Of a stretch of DNA of 64,000 nucleotides, positions 13,248-24,485 are shown one piece after another. The DNA lies in assembly GCA_017562135.1 (NCBI GenBank), contig QEYB01000338.1, positions 1 to 64,000 on the forward strand, read 5' to 3'. Under the pieces are notes generated by a model. The model saw nothing but the letters and a program-made list of their open reading frames with translations. It did not search any database and had not been told where the DNA came from. A program made the position numbers and the translations under genes. How positions within the stretch are numbered: position 1 is the stretch's first letter; every line of letters starts with the position of its first letter. Source of the DNA: Dipylidium caninum (lineage: Eukaryota > Platyhelminthes > Cestoda > Cyclophyllidea > Dipylidiidae).

Positions 13248-14238
13248 TTAATAAAAACTGTGCATTTTGCGTTTCTTTTCTTCTGTCTTGTCCATTTAGA
13301 AGTGTTCCTAACAAATTACAAGGGATTGCGGCCTTTTCTGTTTTAAGGTGTTCTGCGAATCATGTATTCAAGAACTTGTTACGTAAGTGGGACGAGTTCT
13401 CTAGGTGACCCCATACTCAGTAATTAACGTTTTTGGGTTAAATAAATTCTCGCGCTTTGCTATGTCTTCATTAGTCTTAGTAGGTTTTGCTTTTGTCTAA
13501 TGCGTTACTTCATTTTTTTCTTTTCTCCTATATCTGGTATGCCGTTCCAGATTATAAATATCAAAACGCGTCATCTACTTTAGCATTTGCACTTCAGTGG
13601 TTGCAAACACATCACCATATTTCTTGATCTACTACGATTTTTTTCACTTCTCACGATCATAATCCCTGAACTATCAATTGTTTGTCCAATGGTTTAGCCC
13701 ACTTTCAAATAGCAAGGAAAAAGAGAAAATCATGTAGTTTTCCAATAAAAAGGTCCTTAAAATCCTCCTTTTCATCATCCCTCATTGCCACCTTGGGGGA
13801 TCAAATAACTGCGACAATTAGACAAGAACGAGAGTCGTCGAGTTTATCCAAGGGTTTTCCCCCTCCCAGAGCACTGCCAGGCAAATAATCCACTATAGTC
13901 ATCACACCTTGGTATTTTAAGTCAGACAATGCATGGTTTGCGACTGGGACGATACCGCGCGGAGGGAGACTCAGTACAGTATATATGTGCCCTTGTTTGG
14001 GTGAAATTCAGTGAGATCCGTACGAAACATAATTTCATCCACTGACAGCATGCGTTGCGCATAAACACTTGAAATGATGTCTGGCGAAGAGCCAAGTATT
14101 TATTCTCACAATTAACCGTCCTTTAGGGATTCTACAAAAGTGAACCACGAAAAGAGATACTACGGGCGTGGGAAGATGCATATACCCAGATGATCCATAG
14201 GAGCTCATTTTAAACCCCAAATAGATGAGTGAGGTAGA

Positions 14239-14530
14239 ATGAGTGTTACTTCTATAGACCCCACATTAGTTCATATCCATACTCTTGTCTCACAAACCAA
14301 CGCAGTTTACAGGAATGTGGAGGCTGGGAAACTGCCTATGAGGAGCTCTTTCTTTGATCATCCTCGGATAAATGAAATCCTCGACTTATTGCGGTCTTCA
14401 TCAGGATCTCTCTTGCAATCCGATTCTAGGCTCTATGTCAGATGAATGGCAAAAGCAGATTTTGAGAGGACCATGCAACGTATCAGTCAGTCTTACTTAC
14501 TTTTGGTTTGCGCAAAATTCGACTGAGAGG
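14239..14530 (+). pseudogene. Possible decayed coding segment (unrecognised)
   Basis: From ATG 14239 a 68-codon frame reads protein-like sequence (for example FFDHPRINEILDLLRSS) and stops at TGA 14443. The same frame resumes for 26 protein-like codons (ADFERTMQRISQSYLLLV) before another TGA, and then further stops. The look is of a real coding stretch broken by stops, or of exons whose splice sites I cannot place. I recognise no family. Chance is also possible because the open stretches are short. Confidence 0.25.
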
Positions 14531-15585
14531 GAAGTTTACGATGGTGATTTTGTTACAGTAACAGCACTTCCTTCACGTAGTCTTAGGCATAAACGAATCG
14601 AAATACTAAGTGAAAATGAGCGTCGGCCCTCCACTGCCTCTGGACAAGAAGAGTGGAATTAAACTGTTGTCGATGGAAAACTCGCTACGCAAATAGGCGA
14701 TTTTCAACCAGAGTGATTTGACGCATTTTTTGATGTGGCCATTCTTTCTGTGGGGAGTTTTATGTTGCTAGATAATAAATGTTTTATAAGAACCCCCTAG
14801 GTGTAATTTCAATTGACTTATTCTCGTCGCGGTTGCCGATGAAACGTATTGTCAAAGAAATTCATTCAATAAGGCTTTATTTAGTGGACTTGAGGGCTTT
14901 TGTGATTCAACTGGCTGATTTTTATGTAATAAACTAGATTCTAATAGCGTATGGTCCTAGGTTTCGGTCTCTAAAGCAATATTGAAACTTTTTCCAAAAA
15001 TTCCCCTAGCCGCGAGAGTAAGAACGACCTGAAAACACTTGCACATCTTGTTGCGCGTGTTTCTTACATAGATGAGCGTCTTCTTACTCTTGACGATATT
15101 GTCGCTAAATAATATTCCATGGAGTCGAACCCAAATCGTGGTGCCACATGCGTTATCTGTGATCGGAGCTCGGATTCCACAGACTATTTTAAGTTCGGTA
15201 GACACATTACGCAGAGAAACATGAGAAAGTAATGTACCTTACAAAGCATTGTTACGTTGCTTTTACCTCTTCCTTAAACTTACAATTTCTTCGAAACATT
15301 GTTTTTAAAATAGTCAGATTAATCCCCCGCCATTGTCCAATGAAGTGAGTAAATAACATACACGGGTCTTCAGGCGGCAGCTTAAAGGGCGGCGCGGCAA
15401 ATTTTGTGAGATGTAATGTTTATGTGATGAATTGGGAGAGTAGCGGTGAAAACAATTTCGTGTGACTCATTTGTTTTGAACAAAACTGGATGCAATCTAC
15501 AAATTCCGTTCGACAATATTAGATGAGAAATTAGACAATAATAAATTGTCTATACTTTACGAAGGACTAGTCAGATCAGATATTG

Positions 15586-17400
15586 TCAACGTAGAGTTAC
15601 ATATTTAGCCAGGATTTCGGCCAATCTAGGGTAGAACCTGCGCGCTAGCAGAAACAAAAGTGTCTGGAGATGTTTTCTTGTGCACCTGACAACGTCGAGA
15701 GGATCTGAAATGGAAAAGTCAAATTCGTGTATCAACCGGTCATCTGACTTTTCCCATTGTCGCGAAACTTCATCAGCCATATTCTCGAATTCGAGGGTCG
15801 CCAACGTGTTCAGTGTATCAGCCAAATGGGGGAAAAATTTTATGGCGAAGAGAAGTAAACACTGCCTCAAACTTTCCCCATGAACTTTCTCATCACGTAT
15901 GCCAACTTCTTCCTTGACGCTTGTATATGTCCGCGACCGCACTGCTGCCCCAACATTCTGCCCCATTTTGCACTCATGCAAGCAGTTTCCCATTTGTGGA
16001 TAGAACTTCTGTGCTATTACCAGTAAACTCCTCTTCAGGTTTTCTCCGTCGAAAAAACTTGCTTCCCCTTCCTCTTTTTCTGCCTCACTATCTACCATTC
16101 TTAAACATTCTGCTTTTGCTTCGTCTTCCTTTTCTGTTCTATTTTCCCAACTCCTATTCAGGCATTCAGCCACATCGGGACAGAACTTCTCAATAATACG
16201 AACCATGCACCGTTCTATATGGTGTACTGTATCGTCCTCCTCAATCAGATCCGCCGTCTCCTTTTCGGTCCTGTTCACCCTAGTTCCCATCGCACTCTCT
16301 TCGTTTTTCATGTCTGTTTCATACACACAGCATTTATCCAAACAATCGACTAATTTACCGTAGAAATTTTCTGCGACAAGTAGTAAGCAACGTTTTAGAT
16401 GTTCCTCATCTTCATCGCCCTCACCATCTTCTACTTCCCTCTTCTCATTATCGAAGTCAGCCCCGTACTGTAGAGGTTGCACTATTTCTGGAGCATGCAC
16501 CAGACACTGATTAACGTTCGTTTCTTTGGATATATTTATATCCAGCCTATTGCTTATATCTTCTGCATCTTTATTTTCGCCTATTGACTTGGTTGCTGCG
16601 TTTTCATTCTTCTCTCCGTCTCCATTCAAACGATCCGCAACTCCAGGAAAAAATGACTGAGCGATAAGGAGAAAACTTTTCCGTATGCAGTATGTCTTGT
16701 CTCCATCTTGCACGCTCTTCTTTCCTCCAGCTTCCTCCCAGTCCTTACCATCTATCACATTCTCAATACTTCTATGCAGGTTATCGGCCATTTCCGGGAA
16801 GAATTTCCTCGCGATAAACAGCAAGCTCCTCTTTATTTCCGTTTTTTCACACTCCTCTTTATTTCCAATATGTTGTTCCTTTCCCTCTATGCATCTGTTC
16901 AAACGATCAGCCAATTTCGGATACATCTGTTTAGCGATGACGAGCAAGGGTTGTTTTAAATTATTGATATGTCCCTCCTCATCCTCCCTCTCCTCTTCCT
17001 CCGCTGCGCATCGCGGATCTATTGCAGCTCCGTCATCCGATTCATTCATCGCGCATCTATTCACGCACTCAGCCACTTCAGCACATATTCTATCGGGCAG
17101 GATGAAAAAACGTTGCCGCTGTTGTTGTTTTTCTTTAGTTTTCTCTATATCTGCGTTATTGTTCCGTCTTCTTTTCCTCCATTCCACATGCTGTTTCCTA
17201 CAAATACCTCTTCTCACTCCCTTTCCTGTCCTATTTCTTGCTATTTTGGCATCACATTTACTCCAAAAGCGCTCCCCGTATACATTCTTCCCCAAACAAC
17301 TTTGTATTTCTCTCAACAGTGGACTATTTTGCAATCGCATAATATTAGCGGATTCCACGCCATTTGGCACTGTCCTTTTTCCTTCCACTTTTCTCGTCAT
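15586..17400 (-). CDS. Single-exon helical-repeat protein, 604 aa (unrecognised)
   Basis: One uninterrupted frame from ATG 17400 to the stop at 15586. After a basic N-terminal ~95 residues, a ~23-residue motif with consensus LKRSLLVIAQKFYPxLADxL recurs at about residues 148, 189, 239, 335, 395, 455, 511 and 578. A weaker ninth copy lies near 96 and a possible relic near 297-313. Copies are 40-96 residues apart, linked by charged Glu/Lys/Asp-rich spacers. Conserved points are Leu-Leu, Ala, Lys-Phe-[FY]-Pro, Ala-Asp and Leu-Asn. Each unit looks like an amphipathic helix broken by Pro. I see no signal peptide or membrane segment. I know no family with this motif, so function is unknown. A TATA box lies at 17431-17438; Met21 (ATG 17340) may be the true start. 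The lack of introns contrasts with most neighbours. Confidence 0.8.
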   Translation of the reverse strand: MTRKVEGKRTVPNGVESANIMRLQNSPLLREIQSCLGKNVYGERFWSKCDAKIARNRTGKGVRRGICRKQHVEWRKRRRNNNADIEKTKEKQQQRQRFFILPDRICAEVAECVNRCAMNESDDGAAIDPRCAAEEEEREDEEGHINNLKQPLLVIAKQMYPKLADRLNRCIEGKEQHIGNKEECEKTEIKRSLLFIARKFFPEMADNLHRSIENVIDGKDWEEAGGKKSVQDGDKTYCIRKSFLLIAQSFFPGVADRLNGDGEKNENAATKSIGENKDAEDISNRLDINISKETNVNQCLVHAPEIVQPLQYGADFDNEKREVEDGEGDEDEEHLKRCLLLVAENFYGKLVDCLDKCCVYETDMKNEESAMGTRVNRTEKETADLIEEDDTVHHIERCMVRIIEKFCPDVAECLNRSWENRTEKEDEAKAECLRMVDSEAEKEEGEASFFDGENLKRSLLVIAQKFYPQMGNCLHECKMGQNVGAAVRSRTYTSVKEEVGIRDEKVHGESLRQCLLLFAIKFFPHLADTLNTLATLEFENMADEVSRQWEKSDDRLIHEFDFSISDPLDVVRCTRKHLQTLLFLLARRFYPRLAEILAKYVTLR

Positions 17401-17430
17401 CTTATCTAATTATAGTCTGGATATCACAAC

Positions 17431-17438
17431 CTTATATA
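17431..17438 (-). promoter_or_regulatory. TATA box of the helical-repeat gene
   Basis: On the minus strand the sequence reads CGTATATAAGG. Its TATATAAG lies 31 nt upstream of ATG 17400. With usual TATA-to-start spacing, transcription would begin within a few bases of that ATG, which favours Met21 as the translated start or a very short leader. Confidence 0.45.
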
Positions 17439-20426
17439 CGAAACCAACTTCATATGTCCTTGGTTTCCCGTTTTATTTGGCTCAATCCCGCATGGACTCG
17501 CACTTTATCCTTTCACGTGAACCTCAATCGCACTTAAGGACAGATATTCATTGAGCTACTAGCTTGGTTCACGCCTATAACTAACTCATTTTCAATTGTT
17601 CTACACGATTGACCGTCTGTTAAATCTGCATTTTGACGGGTTTTGTGAGATGTCACTTATAAATACAGAGTAAATTACTTTGGGCGATGAGTGTATCTGA
17701 CCCCGGAGGGTTATTTTGCAATTTTGAGCAATGAGATATGAAACTTTCTGTCAAACACATCTTTTCCTCGCGCAACAACATATTGGCTTACTCAGACATT
17801 AGTAGATATTTTGTGCCGGAGATGGAGTCTGAATGCTTTACTAACACAACACTCTTTACTTTGAGAGACGAAAGGAAAATTGACTCTGGGAAAACGACAT
17901 TAAGCCTACGGAGAAGGCAAGATATTCGTGTAATCCTAACGTACCTTTAAATAAATCAAGTTTGAGTAATAACATGAAACTTACTTGAATAAAGGTAATT
18001 AAGTAATATTTACACTCTTGTATCAAATATACAAACACTCAGCACTCTTGGGACTTCGTGTTGTTACAAAATTATTCCTAAGTAGAATATTTTGTAGGAC
18101 ATCGAATGAGCGTGTTTGGGGAAGTGACAGAAATAAGGATCGTAAATACATAAGATGATGTGGAATTTGTTTTGAAGGCGGATCTGGCCCCATATAAATA
18201 GCATAACTTAGGTCAGGATCGATCTGGTGAAGGGTATAAAATATCAAAATTAAATTAGGATTACCAGTAGAGTGGCAAAGACACTGAACAAAGTGTGGCG
18301 AGAAGTCTCTGACACCATCGTCGTAAATGTACTTCGAGTTATTTATCAATTGAATTAGCAGCTAACGCGCAAACATTCATACTGCGTCAGTGGGATGGAC
18401 ACTGCGTGCCTTTCAGGCCTCCTAGATATATGGGTGGGTTTTTCAGATTCGTACCTCGCACTTCAGCTGTCTTATTTTCATTACTCGACTAAACTCAGCT
18501 CATTGGTCCAAGATATGGCCAAAATCTGAGGACAAGTTGAGAACTACATTAATATGATTCCAAACTATTGAATCTTCGTTCATGGTTCTCAAACTGCATT
18601 TCCTCGCGGAAGATCAGATGGTTCAAACCTTCGTTCACATTTCTGTCATTCATAGCGCTTTCTATCAACCGGATTCTAGAGACGAATATCTTTCATCTTT
18701 TGATCCCCTGCCTCCCCATGTCGAATGGACGACTGAAATCGGCCTCTGTCCACCACTGTTTAACATTAATCGGCCGACTTGAAATCCGCAGTCATTTGTG
18801 CTCAAGAGGAACTACATCACCCTAAGGCACGTAACAACCAGAGTAACTTCATTGCTTTGTGAAGTCAGCCGATTGAAGGATACAAACAGCAAATCGGGCA
18901 ACATTACAAGGGATAAGTTGGAACATCCACTATTGCAACCGCACTTCTTGTGAAGCGAACCCAAATCAAACTGCCTCCTGAGTGTCCGGTCAGAAAGTGA
19001 CAAAATACTGCCATCGTGGCGAAGATCGATGAACCTACCCAACTCGACTTAAGCTTGTTCGTGCTAAGTACAAGAACTTATAGTACTTTTCCTCTCCATA
19101 TGGACTCGGGAATAAATACCAATCAAATTCCGAGATTTCCAACACTGTTGCCGAGCGCCTAGCGGATACCCAGCTCCGCACCAAATAAAAACCCGAGAGA
19201 CTACACCTAGTCGACGTGTGAACATACTATAAGCTGCGGTAACAGCCTCGGGGTTTCGTCTATAGCCCTCGCTTTCCGACAGCAAGATGCAAATAGCACT
19301 AGATAGCAACTTATATATCTCATGTACGCAATTTGCATCTCGTATCTGCCCTAAAAAACCGCAATTTTCGGGAGTCATAACCCACGATCAAAGTCATAAG
19401 ATTACTGCTTTGTGGTCTAGGATTTATAAATCATCAAGGAACAAAATAAAGTAGCACCTTAATCCTGGAACTAAGATAGAAGAAGATTCTCTCTTTCAAT
19501 TGCCCCGTCCGGTGACCACACCAAAGGCTAGGATGTGCTTTTGAAATTAATTCGACGTCTTGTTAGGCCAAAAAAATACTAACTGTACAATAAAGGTAGA
19601 CATCAACTTCAAAGAAATTCGACTGCCGCGTGCCAATTTACCATATCGAATGTTAAAGCGGGTGGCCGGACGTGAGGGTCTTCGATTACTCAATTTGAAC
19701 AAAGATGTGTCAGAATATTGAACGCACAGTGCGACTGAACAACCCCGTTCGCGTGTCAGTCTGCCTCGAAATACCCTTGTGCATTCTTCCGTTGCCGTCA
19801 TTGGAGCCTGTTCTACAGAACTGATGGTCGCTTTATTTCCGGAGTCATATGTTTTTCCACCCTCGGCCTTAATCCGATACCTTTGATACACTCTTCTGTT
19901 TCGCTTTGGCGGTAAAGCAAACTCTTCAGAACCTTTGAGCACACCCCAAAATTGAAAGTTAATTAGCCCGACCTTCTTTCCACAAAGGCTCCTACATCCC
20001 TTCGAATGAGATTCTCCAGAAGAGAAAAAGTTCGCATTCGGTAAAGGGTTTGCTCGAAGGGAGCTTTTGGAATTTGCATAACCGCAGACGCGAGAAAGAG
20101 CATCCTCGTAGACATCCGACCAAAAAGAGTCTTTCATGTCGGTAGGTTGATATGCAGCTCCTAGTCCATTTCGACTAAATTTCATTGATGCCTTAATCGG
20201 TTTGCAAATCCCGTCCTGATTCTTTCCTAAGCCACTGCCTAAGAATTTATGTTGTAAAAGCGGGATTTGCAGTGAATAATTTTATGTCACAAATTAGATT
20301 TAAGTTAGAAGAGATAAAGCTTAAAATGTTATAGTCGGGGTTGGAAGCATAAACGTGTGAGCTCATGGAAAAGGGATACGCAAATGACCACTTAGTTTTG
20401 TGATTACAGATAACCTAATTGGAAAC

Positions 20427-20482
20427 AGGTAGGTGACCAAAAACAACCTAATTTGCACGTAGGCTTTTGTAATCACCTACCT
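20427..20482. repeat. 56-nt imperfect hairpin
   Basis: The 5' arm begins AGGTAGGTGACC and the 3' arm ends TCACCTACCT, giving a perfect 10-bp base. A second paired block follows (CAACCTA against TAGGCTTTTG, with small bulges), and the loop is about 9 nt. The size suits a small RNA hairpin or a fold-back element; no expression evidence exists here. Confidence 0.45.
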
Positions 20483-20938
20483 TCAGACCAACCGAACTTC
20501 TTTAGTTGATTAATGGCAAATTGAGACGGAAAATCCTCCATCCCCCCTAAAAAAAAACATAAAGGCATCGTTACGGCGGTTGAGACAGTACAACCACTCT
20601 TCAAAATGCATGTAATGAATATAGTGCAAAGTGGCAAACCATCAGTCAACTAGGCACAAACGTACCTTAACGAAGGTAATGACACGTGACACCAGCACCT
20701 TCGACGACGTCGATTTGGGGCTACATTAGCCCACAAAGTGCCAACCAATAAAAAGGAAGAAATTATGGTTGAGTAATTAGATCTTCGATTTACAAACAAT
20801 ACCAGATCACGATGCAAAAGCTATATTTTCACCCAAAATAAACTTTTTCTATGGATGCGTCAGTGTTATACTTTGTAGTTTAACAACGTCAACGTTGATA
20901 TTTAAACCGTTTTTATTAAAACATGTGGCTATTTGTTA

Positions 20939-21301
20939 CTAACGGAAAGGCAGAACAAATGATCCCAAAGGGCGTTTATCTGTCATAACCCATTTGGATG
21001 CCTGATTTTTTAGGTTTTGTAGAGGTTCCGTCCAAGCAGCTTGTCGCATATGGTCATCTGTAATTTCTCTCGCAAGATAATTTTCTTTTATGGTGAGCGC
21101 CTTAGTCAATATCTGCGGTGTCAGCTCAGCAAAAAACTCCAAACTCCGGCTCTTCGGGCCTCTATTCTTGAAAGTTATTTTGTTTATTACATACTTATTT
21201 AGGTCCGTAAAGTATATACCTACATTCATTAAACTATATTTACATGACGGTAATCCCGTGGGTGGCCCCAAAAAGATATAATGAGTTATGGGCTCATTCA
21301 T
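20939..21301 (-). CDS. Hypothetical 120-aa ORF, doubtful
   Basis: An ATG-started open frame of 120 codons between the gene-poor region and ODAD2. It has mixed charged and hydrophobic composition with no low complexity, for example FFAELTPQILTKALTI, which looks helix-like. I recognise no domain and see no clear splice structure or polyadenylation signal. In AT-rich DNA a chance frame this long is possible, so this is a candidate only. Confidence 0.2.
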   Translation of the reverse strand: MNEPITHYIFLGPPTGLPSCKYSLMNVGIYFTDLNKYVINKITFKNRGPKSRSLEFFAELTPQILTKALTIKENYLAREITDDHMRQAAWTEPLQNLKNQASKWVMTDKRPLGSFVLPFR

Positions 21302-21754
21302 CCAAGCAAATATGCTAATGCCTTTCCCTTCACCTTCTGTATCCCTCTGTGTTGCTTATGAGGACTTAGCTCGCTTGGTTAATGTAAAATATTTTTTACT
21401 TGAATACAATTGACATCTACAAACTTGACAAGTTCCAGAGATAAGGGCAAAAGCCTTACATTTATCAAGATCGTAAGGTATTTTAATAATTAATGAAAAG
21501 AAATCTTACGGTTCGCCTTTAACCTTTTTCCTTTATGTACGCTCAAACCGGCCCATATTTATAAGAAATGGAAGTTAGGATACGAATATGAGCAAATAAT
21601 GTGAACCCCTTACCGGACTCTCACTATACGATTTGAGAGTACTATATTTTAATTTACATTTTACCATTGGAGAATTTAAATTTGATCTTAGGCAGCTGCG
21701 AAAATCTATTCATAATTCATTTACAGTCATCATTTATGAAATCGAAGAACTAGT

Positions 21755-24485
21755 TTACTTGTGCTTAACACACGCTGCCTGCTGTTCTAGCAGACGTATA
21801 TTCGTGATAGTACCAGCCGCTGCCTCTTGTACCTGCTCGTCTTCGGAACCTGCCATTGCCGTAAGTGCCTCACAAATATCAGCCTCCCAGATACGTGTTA
21901 CATTCTCGGGGAGGCGACTGATTCCGTAAAGCGCTCGCACCGCCGCGTTTCGGAGATGTTTGTCGCCTTCTTTGGAAACCGCACATGATTGCAAAATGCC
22001 AGCTAGCTTGGATACACAATTAGCCCTCCCAAGGTACTCAGCATTCCCACCAAAGTAGGAACATGCGGCGATTGCGCGTACGACGCTAACTTTTAGCCCC
22101 TCCGAGTATGCTACTGAGAGTATGCGGGCCAGCCCTTCAATCACTCCAAGATCCGACATAATCGCCAAGGTGTTCTCGTCACGCGCCATCTGCGCGATTG
22201 TGTCAAGCGCTGCAATCTGCGTGACTTCATCCGTAGACATAGAGGCAATGAATGAAACGATGGTAGATGGCGCATTGATCAACGGTTTGAGAAGGTTCTT
22301 CACTTCACTTGAATTAGCCAAACAAGCCTCTATGGTGCGCAATGCCTCGCATCTTTGTTCCCCTGTTTCCGTGGTCACATAAGCAAATAGGATACGGAGT
22401 CCACCAAAGTTTATGAACTGCTCCCTCATTTTACGGTGCTGTAGTAATACTCTTAGGGAAATGCAGACAGCCGGAATAAGATTGGTTATGGCTAGGCGAA
22501 GTAGTACAATCCAAGGCTTGATACCATGTGCCATCTTGGCGATGAAGTTTAAAATTTCAGGTGCCTCAGCAGCAACAGAAAGAGCATGGAGACAATTAAG
22601 AACAATAGTTTCAGCCCGATCCAAACCATTGAGTTTGACCGAGGCAGTGGTGGTAGGCCGACAGAAAGGTCCAAATAGTCTAGGTAATTCAACTATTAAG
22701 AGTAATATATCGTTATATACTTGCCTTTCTTGGAGAATCATCACATTTTCCCGACTTAATGAGACCTTCCATACAAGATCGGTTATAGCAACCAAAAGAG
22801 TTTCGTGTAATACGCCGACGGTCTGCTCTCGGTCTTTATGTTCTACAGTGACTTCGTTACGTTGATTTTGATATGCCAGCTTTTTGCATTGAAAAAATAA
22901 CCTTCTGGTGTTGTCCAGTGGATTTTGACTCGACGCGATCACGAATACGCAGAAGGGAGTTGACAAAGCCTTCCTCCTCAATTGACTGACCCCGTGCCAT
23001 GAAGGTTATGCGGATGTTGTCGAGTCCCCCGTTGCTATTTTTCATTTCCCAATGTAAGAGCCGAGCAATCGTATCTAGTCCGTTCATAATACGTATTCCG
23101 TCTCGAATAGCCTGCTCATTAGCGCACTGAGACAAAGTAAATGTGCATGGGAGTTTAACAGACAAGGTAGAACTGCGAAGGCATTCCAGTAGATGAGGTA
23201 AAATTCCTTCAGTCAAAATAGCGATGCGGAAGTAGGCTTCCACACAGCAAGCTTGTAAGGTAGACATAACGTACTCGAGAACTTCAGAACGGGCTAATGG
23301 AATGAGGACAGCAAACACAGAGACTATTCCAGTCTGGCGAAGAGCCAAACGACCCTCAGGATTTTTTGAAACGGCACATAGAACTACGCAAAGTACTCTT
23401 AAAAGACTATCTGTCATACGCCTGCTGGAGTTGGCTTGACGCTCAAGGCGACGAAGATTCGCCCTCAGAGGCTTTTCGGAGCCCTTGTTAAAGGTCATTG
23501 CCATACGCACTTTACGCTCATAGTTCGTGTTAATTTCAGTTATTCTTTTTGTGTTCTCATCTAACAGACAAACCATAGGTTTAACAGCATCCATACGAGC
23601 CAGCATCACGCGAACTTTCTTGAGTACACAAAGATTGCCTATAATTTTTCCTGCGGAACGTTTCATATGAATGTTTGGGTGATGTAAATTATTGAGAAGG
23701 GGTGGCATTCCTCCCAAATGGACGATAAGACGAGCGAAGTATATGAAATTAGACACTTTGTCAAGGACGCGCATGGCTGCTATCTGGACGGGTGGGTCAT
23801 CCACAGAGAGAAGATTCAGCAGTAGCGTGGTACACTGTGAGGTTTCGAATGCCTGAGCTACCTCCTTCGACCAGAAATCCATATGACGAATGTAAATTAG
23901 AGTGATTAGAGTGCCCTGGCGATTAGTTGCCAAAAAATAACGAAAATACTTTAGAAACTGTAGATATGTGTAAGAGATGTGCGACTCTCCATGGTTCATT
24001 AAAATAGATTCTGCAAACTCCCTTCTCTTTACTTCTTCTTCCTCTGAGCTGATCTCATCCGAAGCCATCACCATAGGTCTTTCGGTAGTGTTACTTTCCC
24101 TCTCTGTTTTTCCCTCACCTATTTCCTTTTTCCTCCCTTTACTTCGTCTACTATGAAGGATAGGTTTTCCTGAAGAGGCTAGACCCTCCACAGCTCTTCG
24201 ACTACGAGAGACTGTATCCTGAAAGTCACCGAGAAGAGTTCTTTCCTTGATTCTGGTTTGAATCTCCTGAGCGCCATAGATCACTGGGCCGCGAGGCTTA
24301 ACATGAGCGTCAAGGCGTAATAGGGACTGAACGATTTGGCGTCCGTTTTTTTCTTGCCATGTCTGTTCAGATTTACGAGTAGGTCCGGGAAAGAAAAATT
24401 GTGACGCTACGCTCATCACAATCAAATAGGACAGTTGAGTTTCGCCGCTGCTGATGAATACAAGGGAGCATAAAAAGACTGACAA
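21755..24485 (-). CDS. ODAD2: Outer dynein arm docking complex subunit 2 (ARMC4)
   Basis: ARMC4/ODAD2 is an armadillo-repeat protein needed to dock outer dynein arms on ciliary doublets. The C-terminus here (QEAAAGTITNIRLLEQQA, then the stop at 21755) matches the vertebrate ending QEAAAGCISNIRRLALAT. Other matches include ARLIVHLGGMPPLLNNL, LCAVSKNPEGRLALRQTG and DENTLAIMSDLGVI. A Glu-rich, phosphorylation-like patch precedes the first armadillo repeat, as in the vertebrate protein. Two long frames overlap at 22857-22981. A micro-intron of 25 nt (22905-22929) or 22 nt (22880-22901) would join them, giving about 900 aa; a sequencing indel is the alternative. The start may be ATG 24485 or ATG 24416. 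The vertebrate N-terminal half is largely missing, so the protein is shorter than the ~1,040-aa orthologue or an upstream exon was missed. Confidence 0.85.

Larger units (their letters stand above)
10012..15585. other. 3' UTR of AT-hook gene and intergenic DNA
   Basis: After the proposed stop at 10011, AATAAA at 10229-10234 is a plausible polyadenylation signal. From 10240 to about 12600 the DNA is T-rich and includes a (TTC)n tract at 10297-10345. From 12640 to 12960 there is a more GC-rich patch with a small hairpin (GGAGAC...GTCTCC) that could be an old repeat, unidentified. Two adjacent palindromes lie at 13203-13247. A possible decayed coding segment is at 14239-14530. Otherwise nothing is recognised. 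Confidence 0.45.
17439..21754. other. Gene-poor region
   Basis: I find no gene that I can support. A 212-codon minus-strand open frame (19547-20185) has a composition I cannot tell from chance. A 120-codon minus-strand frame (20939-21301) is slightly more protein-like but unrecognised. A long hairpin lies at 20427-20482. Around 18300-20200 the DNA is more GC-rich and evenly composed than the flanks. Confidence 0.4.

Noticed and set aside
14443..14530. TGA recoding as sense codons
   Set aside because: A TAG also follows soon in the frame, and other genes in the window use TGA as a normal stop (for example the end of FZR1).
15117..15195. tRNA-like B-box (GGTTCGACTCC) on the minus strand
   Set aside because: The T-arm stem does not pair well and no A-box or acceptor stem could be found.
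16685..17554. 289-codon plus-strand open frame opposite the repeat protein
   Set aside because: It is the antisense shadow of the repeat gene; the sense frame shows ordered repeats and this one shows none.
19547..20185. 212-codon minus-strand open frame
   Set aside because: No recognisable motif, mixed composition like random sequence, no splice or regulatory support; likely a chance frame.
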